Positions 52,028 to 61,232 of a DNA stretch of 64,000 bases are shown here, one piece after another. The stretch's first letter is position 1, and every line of letters begins with the position of its first letter. The notes beneath the pieces are model-generated. The model had not been told where the DNA came from. It saw only the letters and a program-made list of their open reading frames with translations, and ran no database searches. Origin of the DNA: Variovorax paradoxus (GTDB lineage: Bacteria; Pseudomonadota; Gammaproteobacteria; Burkholderiales; Burkholderiaceae_C); the NCBI RefSeq assembly GCF_000834655.1, contig NZ_JXQQ01000045.1, positions 56,042-120,041 on the forward strand, read 5' to 3'. The translations under genes and the position numbers were made by a program.

Positions 52028-53224
52028 ATGCGCACCCTTCAGATCGCCCTGACCGCCACCGCCGCCCTGTGCGTTGCGGCCTGCAGCGGCACCGGCCCCT
52101 CGGGCGGCCCCGCCAAGCTGCTGACGCTGGACGGCAACCCGCCGCTGGTCATTGCCCACCGCGGCGCCTCGGGCTACCTGCCGGAGCAGACGCTGGAGGC
52201 CTACACGAAGGCCATCGAATTGGGTGCCGACGTGATCGAGATGGACCTGGTCTCCACCAAGGACGGCGTGCTCATCGCCCGCCACGACCCCAACCTGGCC
52301 ATCAGCACCGACGTGGCCAAGCACGCCCGCTTCGCCTCGCGCAAGAAAACCATCAAGGTCGACGGCGAAACCCAGACCGGCTGGTTCAGCAACGACTTTA
52401 CGCTGGCCGAGATCAAGACGCTGGGCGGCATCTCGACCGACGCAGAACGCCCGCAGGAATTCAACGGCAAGTTCAAGATCGTGACCTTCCAGGAGATCAT
52501 CGATTTCGCCAAGGCCAAGTCGAGGGAAACCGGCCGCACCATCGCGATCTACCCTGAAACCAAGAACCCGACCTACTTCCGCGACCTGGGGCTGCCGATG
52601 GAAGACAAGGTCGTCGCCGCGATCGACGCGGCCGGCTGGAACAGCAAGACCGCGCCGATCTACGTCCAGTCGTTCGAGCCGGGCAGCCTCAAGTACATGA
52701 AGGCCAAGGGCCTGAAGACCAAGCTCATCCAGCTGATCGACGGCGACGGCATCGACATGAAGACCGGTGCCATGACCTATGCCATTCCGGTGGACCGCCC
52801 CTACGAATGGACCAAGGCCGGCGACAAGCGCAACTTCGATGTCATGGTCACGCCCGCGGGCCTGGCCGAAATCAAGACGTACGCCGACGGCATCGGCCCG
52901 TGGAAGCGCTACATCGTGACCATCAAGGGCAGCATCGGCCCCGATGGCAAGCCGATCGACGTGAACAAGGACGGCAAGATCAACGACGCCGACGCCACCT
53001 CGGTCTCGCCCACCACGCTGATCGCCGACGCCCACAAGGCGGGCCTGTTCGTGCATCCCTTCACCTTCCGGAACGAATCGCGCCGCCTGGCGGCCGACTA
53101 CAACAAGGATGGCAAGAACGAGTACGCGATCTATTACAAGCTCGGCGTGGACGGCGTGTTCACCGACTTCACCGACACCGCGATCGCCGCGCGCACCGAG
53201 TACCTGAAGAGCCTCGGCCGCTGA
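52028..53224 (+). CDS. Glycerophosphodiester phosphodiesterase lipoprotein with EF-hand-like insert
   Basis: The 398-residue protein has lipobox V-A-A-C-S (Cys19) and a GlpQ-type TIM-barrel domain. I-A-H-R-G-A-S-G-Y-L-P-E, I-E-M-D-L-V-S-T-K-D-G and A-R-H-D-P-N-L carry the catalytic His and metal acids. Near residue 318 D-V-N-K-D-G-K-I-N-D-A-D is a near-perfect EF-hand loop, and D-Y-N-K-D-G-K-N-E lies further on. The enzyme would release glycerol-3-phosphate from deacylated phospholipids on the outer face of the envelope. GGATGGAG precedes the ATG. It is divergent from argE. Confidence 0.9.
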   Translation: MRTLQIALTATAALCVAACSGTGPSGGPAKLLTLDGNPPLVIAHRGASGYLPEQTLEAYTKAIELGADVIEMDLVSTKDGVLIARHDPNLAISTDVAKHARFASRKKTIKVDGETQTGWFSNDFTLAEIKTLGGISTDAERPQEFNGKFKIVTFQEIIDFAKAKSRETGRTIAIYPETKNPTYFRDLGLPMEDKVVAAIDAAGWNSKTAPIYVQSFEPGSLKYMKAKGLKTKLIQLIDGDGIDMKTGAMTYAIPVDRPYEWTKAGDKRNFDVMVTPAGLAEIKTYADGIGPWKRYIVTIKGSIGPDGKPIDVNKDGKINDADATSVSPTTLIADAHKAGLFVHPFTFRNESRRLAADYNKDGKNEYAIYYKLGVDGVFTDFTDTAIAARTEYLKSLGR

Positions 53225-53237
53225 GTTTCTGTTCGCG

Positions 53238-53312
53238 AAACACCGCGGAACCGGCTTTGCCGGGCCGCTGGTGTTGCCCCCGGCAGGGGGAAGGCGTAGC
53301 GTGGGGGCGTGC
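53238..53312. repeat. Dispersed repeat, family B, truncated
   Basis: The copy has CACCGCGGAACCGGCTTTGC and CGGGCCGCTGGTGTTGCCCCC, then GGCAGGGGGAAGGCGTAGCG and TGGGGGC. The GACACGAAGTGCG segment is missing, so it is a deleted member. It separates the phosphodiesterase and M20 genes. Confidence 0.75.
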
Positions 53313-53333
53313 TTTTTGCATAGACTGTGTCCT

Positions 53334-54539
53334 ATGAAACTCATCGATTCGCTCGTCACGCAGGCGGCCGGCATCGCCGCCGTCCGACGTGACCTCCACG
53401 CCCACCCCGAACTCTGTTTCGAAGAAGTCCGCACCGCCGACGTGGTGGCAGGCAAGCTCACCGAGTGGGGCATTCCCATTCACCGGGGCCTGGGCACCAC
53501 CGGCGTCGTGGGCATCGTCAAGAACGGCACCAGCAACCGCGCAGTCGGCTTGCGCGCCGACATGGACGCACTGCCCGTTACCGAACTCAACACCTTCGCC
53601 CACGCCAGCAAGCACCAGGGCAAGATGCACGCCTGCGGCCATGACGGCCACACCGCGATGCTGCTCGCGGCCGCCCAGCACCTGGCCAGGAACCGCAATT
53701 TCGACGGCACCGTGTACCTGATCTTCCAGCCGGCCGAAGAGGGCGGCGGTGGCGCCCGCGAAATGATCAAGGAAGGGCTCTTCGAGCAGTTCCCCATGGA
53801 CGCGGTCTTCGGCATGCACAACTGGCCCGGCATGAAGGCCGGCCAGTTCGCCGTGAGCCCCGGCCCGGTGATGGCCTCGGGCAACAAGTTCTTCGTCAAC
53901 GTGATCGGCAAGGGCGGCCATGCGGCGCTGCCGCAGACGGGCATCGACCCGGTGCCGATCGCCTGCGAGATCGTGCAGGCGTTCCAGACCATCCTCACAC
54001 GCAAGATGAAGCCGACCGACTCGGCGGTGATCTCGGTCACCACCATCCATGCGGGCGAAGCCAACAACGTGATTCCCGACAACTGCGAACTCTCGGGCAC
54101 GGTGCGCACCTTCTCCATCGAGGTGCTCGACATGATCGAGGCCAAGATGCGCCAGATCGCCGAGCACATCTGCGCGGCGCACGACGCGACCTGCGACTTC
54201 CGCTTCGAGCGCTACTACCCGCCCACCATCAACACCGAGGCCGAAGCCGACTTCGCGCGCGAGGTGATGAGCGGCATCGTCGGCGCCGAGAACGTGCTCA
54301 AGCAGGAGGCCGCCATGACCTCCGAGGACTTCGCCTTCATGCTGCAGGCCAAGCCCGGTGCCTATGCCTTCATCGGCAACGGCGACGGCGCGCACCGCGA
54401 CGTGCACCACGGCGAAGGCCCTTGCACGCTGCACAACGCGAGCTACGACTTCAACGACGATCTCATTCCCCTGGGCGCCACCTGCTGGGTGCAGATCGCC
54501 GAGCAGTTCCTGAACAAGCCCGGCGGCAACGTTTCATGA
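53334..54539 (+). CDS. M20 family amidohydrolase (hippurate/indole-acetyl-amino-acid hydrolase type)
   Basis: The 401-residue enzyme has M-H-A-C-G-H-D-G-H-T near 101-110, E-E-G-G-G-G-A-R-E near 137 and G-H-A-A-L-P-Q, the set typical of the HipO/AbgB/IAA-conjugate group with two metal ions. It hydrolyses N-acyl amino acids. The ATG at 53334 follows a truncated repeat. Its TGA overlaps the ATG of the M14-type gene, giving a coupled pair of hydrolases likely to salvage amino-acid conjugates or peptides. Confidence 0.92.
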   Translation: MKLIDSLVTQAAGIAAVRRDLHAHPELCFEEVRTADVVAGKLTEWGIPIHRGLGTTGVVGIVKNGTSNRAVGLRADMDALPVTELNTFAHASKHQGKMHACGHDGHTAMLLAAAQHLARNRNFDGTVYLIFQPAEEGGGGAREMIKEGLFEQFPMDAVFGMHNWPGMKAGQFAVSPGPVMASGNKFFVNVIGKGGHAALPQTGIDPVPIACEIVQAFQTILTRKMKPTDSAVISVTTIHAGEANNVIPDNCELSGTVRTFSIEVLDMIEAKMRQIAEHICAAHDATCDFRFERYYPPTINTEAEADFAREVMSGIVGAENVLKQEAAMTSEDFAFMLQAKPGAYAFIGNGDGAHRDVHHGEGPCTLHNASYDFNDDLIPLGATCWVQIAEQFLNKPGGNVS

Positions 54540-55630
54540 TCGGCATCGGCGAGGCTTTTTCGCCGCGCTACGCCCAGGCGCGCCAGAAATTCCTGCAGGG
54601 CTGCGTGGCAGCGGGCCTCACCGTGCAGCCGCATGCGCACCCGCTCAAGGGACGCGACGGCGAAGATCTTTCGATGGACGTGGCGCTCGATGGCGATGCC
54701 AACGCCGAGCGCCTGCTGATCGTCACGAGCGCCTGCCACGGCGTCGAGGGCCATTGCGGCAGCGGCGTGCAAGTGTTCGCGCTGCACGACGCCGAATGGC
54801 GCGACAAGGCGAAAGCGCAGGGCGTGGCGGTGCTCTACGTGCACGCGCTCAACCCGCATGGCTTTTCGTACGGCCGGCGCGTCACGCACGAGAACGTCGA
54901 CCTGAACCGCAACTTCATCGACTTCTCGCAGCCGGCACCGGTCAACGAGCCCTATGCCAAGCTGCATCCGCTGCTGCTGCCCGACACCTGGCCGCCGACG
55001 CCCGAGAACCAGGCGGCCGTCGAGAAGTGGATCGAGAAGCACGGCGCCACCGCCTACCAGGCAGCCGTGACCAGCGGCCAGTACCAGTTCGACGATGGCC
55101 TCTTCTTCGGCGGCAAGGCGCCCACCTGGAGCAACAAGACCATCCGCGGCGTGTTGCGCCGCCATGCGGGCAGTGCAAAGCGAATCGCCTGGATCGACCT
55201 GCACACGGGGCTCGGCCCCAACGGCCTGGGCGAGCGCATCTATGCAGGCAAGGACGACAAGACCGCCTACGCCCGCGCCAACGCCTGGTGGGGCACGCCT
55301 GCGGCGCCCGTCACCTCGATCTACGACGGCTCGTCGACCTCGGCGCTGCTGCGCGGGCTGATGTGGGATGCCGTGTACGAGGAATGCCCGCAGGCCGAGT
55401 ACACCGGCATCGCACTCGAATACGGCACGCTGCCGATCCTGGAGGTGACCGGGGCCCTGCGCGCCGACCACTGGCTGCACAAGCACCCCGATGCGCCGGC
55501 CGACCTGGCCGACGGCATCCGTGCGCGGATGGTCGAGGCGTTCTACACGGACACCGATGCCTGGCGCGGGCAGATCGTGAGCCAGGCGCGGCAGGCGATG
55601 TTCCAGGCGGTGGATGGGTTGAGCGCCTGA
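54536..55630 (+). CDS. M14-like DUF2817 metallopeptidase
   Basis: The 364-residue protein belongs to the DUF2817/M14 group. S-A-C-H-G-V-E-G-H-C-G near 68-78 is the zinc-binding H-x-x-E loop, N-P-H-G-F-S and D-L-N-R-N-F are the substrate-binding motif, and I-D-L-H-T-G-L-G carries the third ligand. No signal peptide, so cytoplasmic. Translation is coupled to the M20 gene (ATGA). It probably trims peptides or amidated amino acids; substrate unknown. Confidence 0.88.
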   Translation: MIGIGEAFSPRYAQARQKFLQGCVAAGLTVQPHAHPLKGRDGEDLSMDVALDGDANAERLLIVTSACHGVEGHCGSGVQVFALHDAEWRDKAKAQGVAVLYVHALNPHGFSYGRRVTHENVDLNRNFIDFSQPAPVNEPYAKLHPLLLPDTWPPTPENQAAVEKWIEKHGATAYQAAVTSGQYQFDDGLFFGGKAPTWSNKTIRGVLRRHAGSAKRIAWIDLHTGLGPNGLGERIYAGKDDKTAYARANAWWGTPAAPVTSIYDGSSTSALLRGLMWDAVYEECPQAEYTGIALEYGTLPILEVTGALRADHWLHKHPDAPADLADGIRARMVEAFYTDTDAWRGQIVSQARQAMFQAVDGLSA

Positions 55631-55658
55631 GCTGTTCGTCGCTGGTTCGGAGCGGCGA

Positions 55659-55705
55659 AGCCCCGGGGGACATTCTCGGAGGGGAGTACCCGATGGCCTG
55701 CGCAC
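55659..55705. repeat. Dispersed repeat, family C, single copy
   Basis: CCCCGGGGGACATTCTCGGAG and GGGAGTACCCGATGGCCTG match the core of the paired element at 31580-31680 with few changes. It lies between convergent genes. Confidence 0.75.
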
Positions 55706-55730
55706 ACGCCCCGGACAGGAGCCCCAGGAA

Positions 55731-56858
55731 CTAGGTCCGAACCCGCCCGTCGCCCGTCAGCATCGACAGCTCGACGAACTTCGACCCCACATGGTTCTTC
55801 GCCGAGAACGACACCTCGAAGCCGCCGAACTGCTGCCGGTCGATGCTCTCCAGCCCCGCGACGAGGCTGTCGCGCGTGACCTTGCCCGAGGCCTTGCGCA
55901 GCCCCTCGGTCAGCACCTTGGCGGCCAGGTAGCCCTCCATGCTCGAGAAGTTCGCGCTGGCGCCGCCGCCCGCCTTGCGCACGGCATCGACGAATTCGCG
56001 CGTGATCGCGTTGGCCGGGTTGTAGGGCGAGGGCACCACCTGCGTGACCATCACGCCCGCCGCCTCCTTGCCGAGCTCGTCGGCCAGCGCCTGCGTGCCC
56101 ACGAACGACAGGTTGATGAAGGTGCCGCCGTAGCTCGCCTTGCGCGCCTCGCGGATGAACGCGGCGCAGGCCTTGTACGCGCCCACCTGCACCACCGCGT
56201 CGGGCTTCGCGCCCACGATGGCCTTCACAGCCTGCGCCACGTCGGCCGAATTGCGCTCGACCGTGGCCATGGCGATCGGCTTCAGATCCAGCTGCGAGAG
56301 CGCCAGCGTCACCCCGTCGAGCCCGGCCTTGCCGTAGGCATCGTTCTGGTAGAAGACCGCGATCTTCTTCAGGCCCAGGTGCGTGAGCTGCTTGACCATG
56401 AGCGCCGTCTCGTCGTTGTACGAAGCGCGCAGGTGGAACACGTTCTTGTGGAAGGGCTCCCGCAGCGACATTGCGCCGGTGAACGGTGCGATGAAGGGCA
56501 CCTTGTCCTTCACCGCCAGCGGCAGCGCGGCCAGGCTGGTGGGCGTGCCGATGTAGCCGAAGAGGGCGAACACGTCCTCCTCGATCAGCTTTTGCGTGTT
56601 GGCGGCGCAGCGGTCGGGCTCGTAGCCGTCGTCCAGGTTCTTGATCACCACGTTGCGGCGGCCGGGTTGGGCGTTGTACTGGTCCAGGAACACCTTGGCG
56701 CCCTGGTGGAACTGGATGCCCAGCTGCGCGGCCGGACCGGTGAAAGGCGCGGACTGGCCCAGCACGAGGGGCGCTTCGGCCTGGGCCTGCGCGATGCGAA
56801 AGGTGCCGAGCGTTGCGGCGGCCCCGATGGTCAGGGAAAAATGCCTGCGATTCACCAT
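55731..56858 (-). CDS. Branched-chain amino-acid-type ABC substrate-binding protein
   Basis: The 375-residue periplasmic receptor has a signal peptide (about 1-26, ending A-Q-A) and the type I periplasmic fold of LivJ relatives: Q-S-A-P-F-T-G-P-A-A-Q-L-G, G-Y-I-G-T-P-T-S-L-A-A and V-F-Y-Q-N-D-A-Y-G-K. GAGGGAG precedes the ATG at 56858; a start 11 codons upstream would put extra residues before the signal. No liv permease genes adjoin, so it is an orphan receptor. It is divergent from the molybdopterin enzyme across about 50 bp. Confidence 0.9.
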   Translation of the reverse strand: MVNRRHFSLTIGAAATLGTFRIAQAQAEAPLVLGQSAPFTGPAAQLGIQFHQGAKVFLDQYNAQPGRRNVVIKNLDDGYEPDRCAANTQKLIEEDVFALFGYIGTPTSLAALPLAVKDKVPFIAPFTGAMSLREPFHKNVFHLRASYNDETALMVKQLTHLGLKKIAVFYQNDAYGKAGLDGVTLALSQLDLKPIAMATVERNSADVAQAVKAIVGAKPDAVVQVGAYKACAAFIREARKASYGGTFINLSFVGTQALADELGKEAAGVMVTQVVPSPYNPANAITREFVDAVRKAGGGASANFSSMEGYLAAKVLTEGLRKASGKVTRDSLVAGLESIDRQQFGGFEVSFSAKNHVGSKFVELSMLTGDGRVRT

Positions 56859-56909
56859 GGTGAAGAACTCCCTCTGCGCGTTTTTCCGCACTCAAATTAG
56901 ACTTGTCCG

Positions 56910-58979
56910 ATGCCCCACGCAACGGACTCCCCGGAAGCCAAGACTTCCGCGACACCAACACCCCAGACCACCACCGTGCTGGGCGCCTGCCCGCACGATT
57001 GCCCCGACACCTGCGCCCTCGTCACCACCGTTCGCGACGGCGTGGCCGTGAAGCTGCAGGGCAATGCCGCCCATTCGCACACCGGCGGCGTGCTCTGCAC
57101 CAAGGTGTCGCGCTACATCGAACGCAACGACCATGCCGAACGGCTGGTACAGCCCCTCAAGCGCGTCGGCCCCAAGGGCAGCGGCCAGTTCGAGCCGGTC
57201 TCGTGGGACGCTGCGTTGGACGACATCGCCGCGCATCTTCGGTCATTGCACGCCGATCCGGAAGCAATTCTCCCCTACTCTTATGCGGGCACCATGGGGC
57301 TTGTGCAGGGCGAGTCGATGGACCGGCGCTTCTTCCACAAGCTGGGGGCATCGCTGCTGGACCGCACGATCTGCTCGATGGCCGGCGGCGAGGCCATGGT
57401 CCACACGCTGGGCGGCAAGGTCGGCATGCGGATCGAGTTCTTCGCCGAAGCCAAGCTCATCCTGATCTGGGGCAGCAACTCCATCGCGAGCAACCTGCAT
57501 TTCTGGCGCCATGCCCAGGCCGCCAAGCGCGCAGGCGCTCGGCTGGTGTGCATCGATCCGCGCAAGACCGAAACCGCCGACAAGTGCGACGAGCACATCG
57601 CGCTCCTGCCCGGCACCGACGCCGCATTGGCCTTGGCGCTGATGCACGAGCTGATCGCGCACGACTGGCTCGACCACGACTACATCGCCAACCACACGCT
57701 GGGCTGGGAGCAACTGCGCGAGCGCGCGCTGCAGTGGCCGCCTTCTCGCGCGGCCGAGGTCTGCGGCATTCCCGAGGCGCAGATCGTCGCGCTGGCCGAG
57801 GCCTACGGCACGACCAGGCCCGCGGCCATTCGGCTGAACTACGGCATGCAGCGCGTGCGCGGCGGCGGCAACGCGGCCCGCGCGGTCGCCTGCCTGCCGG
57901 CACTGGTGGGCGCCTGGCGCGACCGGGCGGGCGGGCTGCTGCTGAGCAGCTCGGGCCATTTCCCGGTCGACCGCGCCGCGCTGCAGCGCCCCGACCTGCT
58001 CGACGGTCGCCGACCGCGCACCATCAACATGAGCACCATCGGCGATGCGCTGCTCGACGAGGCCAAGCCGGTGAAGGCCATCGTGGTCTACAACAGCAAC
58101 CCCGTCGCGGTGGCGCCCGATTCGTCCAAGGTGGCGGCCGGCTTTGCGCGGGAAGACCTCTTCACCGTGGTGCTGGAACAGTTCCGCACCGACACCGCCG
58201 ACTACGCCGATTACCTCCTGCCCGCCACCACGCAGCTGGAGCACTGGGACATCCACACGAGCTACGGCCACACCGACGTGCTGCTGAACCGCCCCGCGGT
58301 CGCGCCGCGCGGCCAGGCCCGCAGCAACGCCTGGGTGTTTCGCGAACTGGCGCGCCGCATGGGTTTCGACGAGCCCTGCTTCTCGGACGACGACGAGGCG
58401 CTGTGCCGCACCGCGTTCGCCGAAAGCGCCATCGACTACGCGCAGATACTCACGCAAGGCTTCACCAGCGTGAAGCTGCCCGAGGCGCCGTTCGCCGAAG
58501 GCCGGTTTCCCACACCCTCGGGCCGCTGCGAATTCTTCAGCGCGCGCCTCGAAGCCATGGGCATGGACGGCGTGCCCGACCACGTGCCCAACTGGGAGCC
58601 CGCCGGCAGCTCGACCGAGTTTCCGCTCGCGATGATCTCGCCGCCCGCGCGCAACTTCCTCAACTCGACCTTCGTCAACGTGACGAGCCTGCGCGCCATC
58701 GAGGTCGAGCCGCTGCTGGAGATCCACGCGGCGGATGCCGCCGCGCGCGGCATCGAGGACGGCGCCATGGTGCGCGTGTTCAACGGGCGCGGCGAGCACC
58801 GCTGCCGCGCCGAGGTGTCGCGCCGCGCGCGCCAGGGCGTGGTGCACGGCATGGGCATCTGGTGGCGCAAGTTCGGCGGCGACGGCACCAACGTCAACCA
58901 GCTCACGAGCCAGCGGCTCACCGACATCGGGCGCGGCCCCACTTTTTACGACTGCCTCGTCGAAGTCGAACGCTTGTGA
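56910..58979 (+). CDS. Molybdopterin-dependent oxidoreductase
   Basis: The 689-residue protein belongs to the DMSO reductase/formate dehydrogenase superfamily. C-P-H-D-C-P-D-T-C near 27-35 plus a Cys in G-V-L-C-T-K near 62 bind a [4Fe-4S] cluster. The molybdopterin domain follows (W-G-S-N-S-I-A-S-N, I-D-P-R-K-T-E) and the C-terminal dinucleotide-binding domain after residue 560 is complete. No twin-arginine signal is present, so it should be cytoplasmic. No electron-transfer subunit is adjacent. The substrate is unknown. Its TGA overlaps the next GTG start. Confidence 0.92.
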   Translation: MPHATDSPEAKTSATPTPQTTTVLGACPHDCPDTCALVTTVRDGVAVKLQGNAAHSHTGGVLCTKVSRYIERNDHAERLVQPLKRVGPKGSGQFEPVSWDAALDDIAAHLRSLHADPEAILPYSYAGTMGLVQGESMDRRFFHKLGASLLDRTICSMAGGEAMVHTLGGKVGMRIEFFAEAKLILIWGSNSIASNLHFWRHAQAAKRAGARLVCIDPRKTETADKCDEHIALLPGTDAALALALMHELIAHDWLDHDYIANHTLGWEQLRERALQWPPSRAAEVCGIPEAQIVALAEAYGTTRPAAIRLNYGMQRVRGGGNAARAVACLPALVGAWRDRAGGLLLSSSGHFPVDRAALQRPDLLDGRRPRTINMSTIGDALLDEAKPVKAIVVYNSNPVAVAPDSSKVAAGFAREDLFTVVLEQFRTDTADYADYLLPATTQLEHWDIHTSYGHTDVLLNRPAVAPRGQARSNAWVFRELARRMGFDEPCFSDDDEALCRTAFAESAIDYAQILTQGFTSVKLPEAPFAEGRFPTPSGRCEFFSARLEAMGMDGVPDHVPNWEPAGSSTEFPLAMISPPARNFLNSTFVNVTSLRAIEVEPLLEIHAADAAARGIEDGAMVRVFNGRGEHRCRAEVSRRARQGVVHGMGIWWRKFGGDGTNVNQLTSQRLTDIGRGPTFYDCLVEVERL

Positions 58980-60097
58980 AGGCGCTCCCGGTACTGACAC
59001 TGACCGGCGCCCTGTTCCTCACGGGTTGCGCGGACCTCGGCTACTACTGGCAATCCGCCAGCGGCCACATCGGCATCATGCGGGCGGCCAAGCCCGTGCC
59101 CGAATGGCTCGCGGACCCGGCCACCTCGGCACCGCTCAAGGCCAAGCTCGAATTGACGCAGCGCATCCGCACATTCGCCTCGACCGAGCTCGGCCTGCCC
59201 GACAACGCCAGCTACAAGTCGTATGCCGACCTGCACCGCCCCGCCGCCGTGTGGAACGTGGTGGCCGCGCCGCCGTATTCGCTCACGCTCAAGAGCTGGT
59301 GCTTCCCGGTGGCCGGCTGCGTGGGATACCGCGGCTACTACAGCGAGGACGCGGCCAAGGCCGAAGCCGAGGCGCAGCGCGCGCTCGACCTCGAAGTGGC
59401 CGTCTACCCCGTGCCCGCGTACTCCACGCTCGGCTGGATGAACTGGGCCGGCGGCGATCCGCTGCTCTCCACCTTCATCGGCTATCCGGAAGGCGAACTC
59501 GCGCGCCTCGTGTTCCACGAGCTCGCGCACCAAGTGCTCTACGTGCCGGGCGACACGATGTTCAACGAGTCGTACGCCACCGCGGTCGAGCGCATCGGCG
59601 GCGGCATGTGGCTGCGGCGCGAAGCCGGCGAGGCGGCGCGCCGCGAGTACGCGCAGTTCGACGGCCAGCGCCAGGAGTTTCGCGCGCTCGCCCTCAACAC
59701 GCGCCGCGCGCTCACGCAGGTGTACGAGTCGCCCGAGGCCAGGGCCAAGAACTGGAGCGCCGTCGAGGCGATGAAGAAGGCCGCGATGGCCGACTTCCGC
59801 GCGCGCTATGCCGAGCTGAAGAAAGGCTGGCCCGGCCCGCGCCAGGGCGCCTACGACGGCTGGGTGGCGCGCGCCAACAATGCGGCCTTCGGCGCGCAGG
59901 GCGCGTACGACGACCTGGTGCCGGCTTTCGAGGCGCTGTTCGAGCACGAGGGCCGCGACTGGCCGCGCTTCTACACTGAGGTCCGGCGCATCGCCGCGCT
60001 ATCGACCATGGAAGAGCGCCGGAGCGCCCTGCAGGCCGCCACCGGCATCCTGCAAACCCATTCCAGCGACAACAACAACGGAGATCACGGTGCCTGA
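58976..60097 (+). CDS. Lipoprotein zinc aminopeptidase (PF10023-like)
   Basis: This 373-residue protein starts at GTG overlapping the previous stop (GTGA). It has a lipoprotein signal with lipobox F-L-T-G-C (Cys16). The zinc motif V-F-H-E-L-A-H-Q near residue 180 is H-E-x-x-H, followed by N-E-S-Y-A-T-A-V-E that probably provides the third ligand. It matches what I recall of the putative aminopeptidase family PF10023. It would act at the membrane surface or periplasm. Overlap with genes on both sides suggests a coupled three-gene operon. Confidence 0.85.
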   Translation: MKALPVLTLTGALFLTGCADLGYYWQSASGHIGIMRAAKPVPEWLADPATSAPLKAKLELTQRIRTFASTELGLPDNASYKSYADLHRPAAVWNVVAAPPYSLTLKSWCFPVAGCVGYRGYYSEDAAKAEAEAQRALDLEVAVYPVPAYSTLGWMNWAGGDPLLSTFIGYPEGELARLVFHELAHQVLYVPGDTMFNESYATAVERIGGGMWLRREAGEAARREYAQFDGQRQEFRALALNTRRALTQVYESPEARAKNWSAVEAMKKAAMADFRARYAELKKGWPGPRQGAYDGWVARANNAAFGAQGAYDDLVPAFEALFEHEGRDWPRFYTEVRRIAALSTMEERRSALQAATGILQTHSSDNNNGDHGA

Positions 60098-60404
60098 CAT
60101 CCATATCGAGAGAAACCACACGCTGGGCATTGCCGGCGCCCGCGAAGTCGCGCGCCAGTGGGTGCAGCAGGTCGAGCAGGACTACGGCCTGGAGTGCACC
60201 TACACCGAGGGCAAGACCTGCGACGTCGCCCAGTTCAGCCGCCCGGGCATCGACGGCACGGTCGAGGTGACCGCCGACACCTTCAAGCTCGAGGCCACGC
60301 TGGGCTTCCTGTTCAGCAGCTTCAGCGAGCAGATCGAGCAGAAGATCTCGCGCAACCTGGACGCGCTGCTCGATTCGCCCGGCGGCGGCACGCGGTTTGC
60401 CTGA
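60090..60404 (+). CDS. Polyhydroxyalkanoic-acid system family protein
   Basis: This 104-residue protein fits the PHA-system family (PF09650). It has an amphipathic fold with A-R-E-V-A-R-Q-W-V-Q-Q-V-E-Q-D-Y near the start and V-T-A-D-T-F-K-L-E-A-T-L-G-F-L near the end. The family is associated with PHA granules by genome context, though biochemical proof is thin. GTG at 60090 with GGAG just upstream is the best start, overlapping the aminopeptidase stop by eight bases. Confidence 0.82.
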   Translation: MPDIHIERNHTLGIAGAREVARQWVQQVEQDYGLECTYTEGKTCDVAQFSRPGIDGTVEVTADTFKLEATLGFLFSSFSEQIEQKISRNLDALLDSPGGGTRFA

Positions 60405-60487
60405 ACGGATTCGCCAGGACAAACCCGTTCACGCCGAGCTTGTCGAAGCGCCGCGCAAGGCTTTGGCAACCTCGGCCCGCACGATTC
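60405..60487. repeat. Dispersed intergenic repeat, family D
   Basis: GAACGGATTCGCCAGGACAA with CCCGTTCACGCC and GAGCTTGTCGAAGCGC match the element at 74-152 in part. It lies between convergent genes and contains inverted GAACG/CGTTC arms. Confidence 0.6.
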
Positions 60488-60494
60488 ATTCGCG

Positions 60495-61232
60495 TCAAAC
60501 GATCGTGTAGCCGCCATCGACCGGCAGCGCCACGCCGCTGACCATCGACGCGCCATCGGACAGCAGGAAGAGGATCGGTGCGACCACCTCCTCGACCTGC
60601 GCGAACCTCCCCATCGGAATGCTCCTCAGGGCCGCCGCGCTCTTGGCCGGATCGGCCCACGCCTGCTCGGCCATCGGCGTGAGCGTCACGGTCGGATTCA
60701 CGCTGTTCACGCGGATGCCATGCGGCCCGAATTCGAGGCACAGCGAGCGCGTGATCGCATCCATCGCTGCCTTCGATGCGCAGTAGCAGAGGTGCGCATC
60801 GAGCGCGACCAGCGCAGCCTGGCTCGACACGTTGACGATGCTGCCGCGCACGCCGGCAGCGATCATCGCCTTGCCGCAGCGCGAAGCCACCAGCGCCGCG
60901 GCGCGCGCGTTGACGGCCATCACGGCGTCGAAGCTCTCGGCCTGCAGGTCGAGCGCGGATTCGAGCAATGCGATGCCGGCGCAGTTCACCACGAGGTCGA
61001 AGGCCGGCAGCGGGGCGAGCGCGCGTTCCAGTGCGGCCGCATCGCCGACGTCGATCACCAGCGGCGTGCAGCCCGCCTCCGCGTGCAGCGCATCGAGCGC
61101 CGCCGCGTTGCGCCCCACGGCCGTCGCCGCCGCGCCCGATTTTGCGAGCCGCACCGCCACCGCACGCCCGATGCCGCTGCTGGCGCCGGTCACGAGTGCG
61201 CGCCGGCCGGAAAAGTCGAAGGAGGTCGTCAT
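60495..61232 (-). CDS. Short-chain dehydrogenase, dicarbonyl/L-xylulose reductase-like
   Basis: The 245-residue SDR resembles mammalian DCXR through N-V-S-S-Q-A-A and C-Y-C-A-S-K-A-A-M-D, G-P-H-G-I-R-V-N-S-V-N-P-T-V and V-D-G-G-Y near the end. The cofactor motif G-A-S-S-G-I-G is near 16-22. Catalytic Tyr and Lys are in Y-C-A-S-K. It likely reduces a ketose or diketone with NADPH. It is the last gene of a three-gene polyol operon; the start overlaps the kinase stop. Confidence 0.9.
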   Translation of the reverse strand: MTTSFDFSGRRALVTGASSGIGRAVAVRLAKSGAAATAVGRNAAALDALHAEAGCTPLVIDVGDAAALERALAPLPAFDLVVNCAGIALLESALDLQAESFDAVMAVNARAAALVASRCGKAMIAAGVRGSIVNVSSQAALVALDAHLCYCASKAAMDAITRSLCLEFGPHGIRVNSVNPTVTLTPMAEQAWADPAKSAAALRSIPMGRFAQVEEVVAPILFLLSDGASMVSGVALPVDGGYTIV

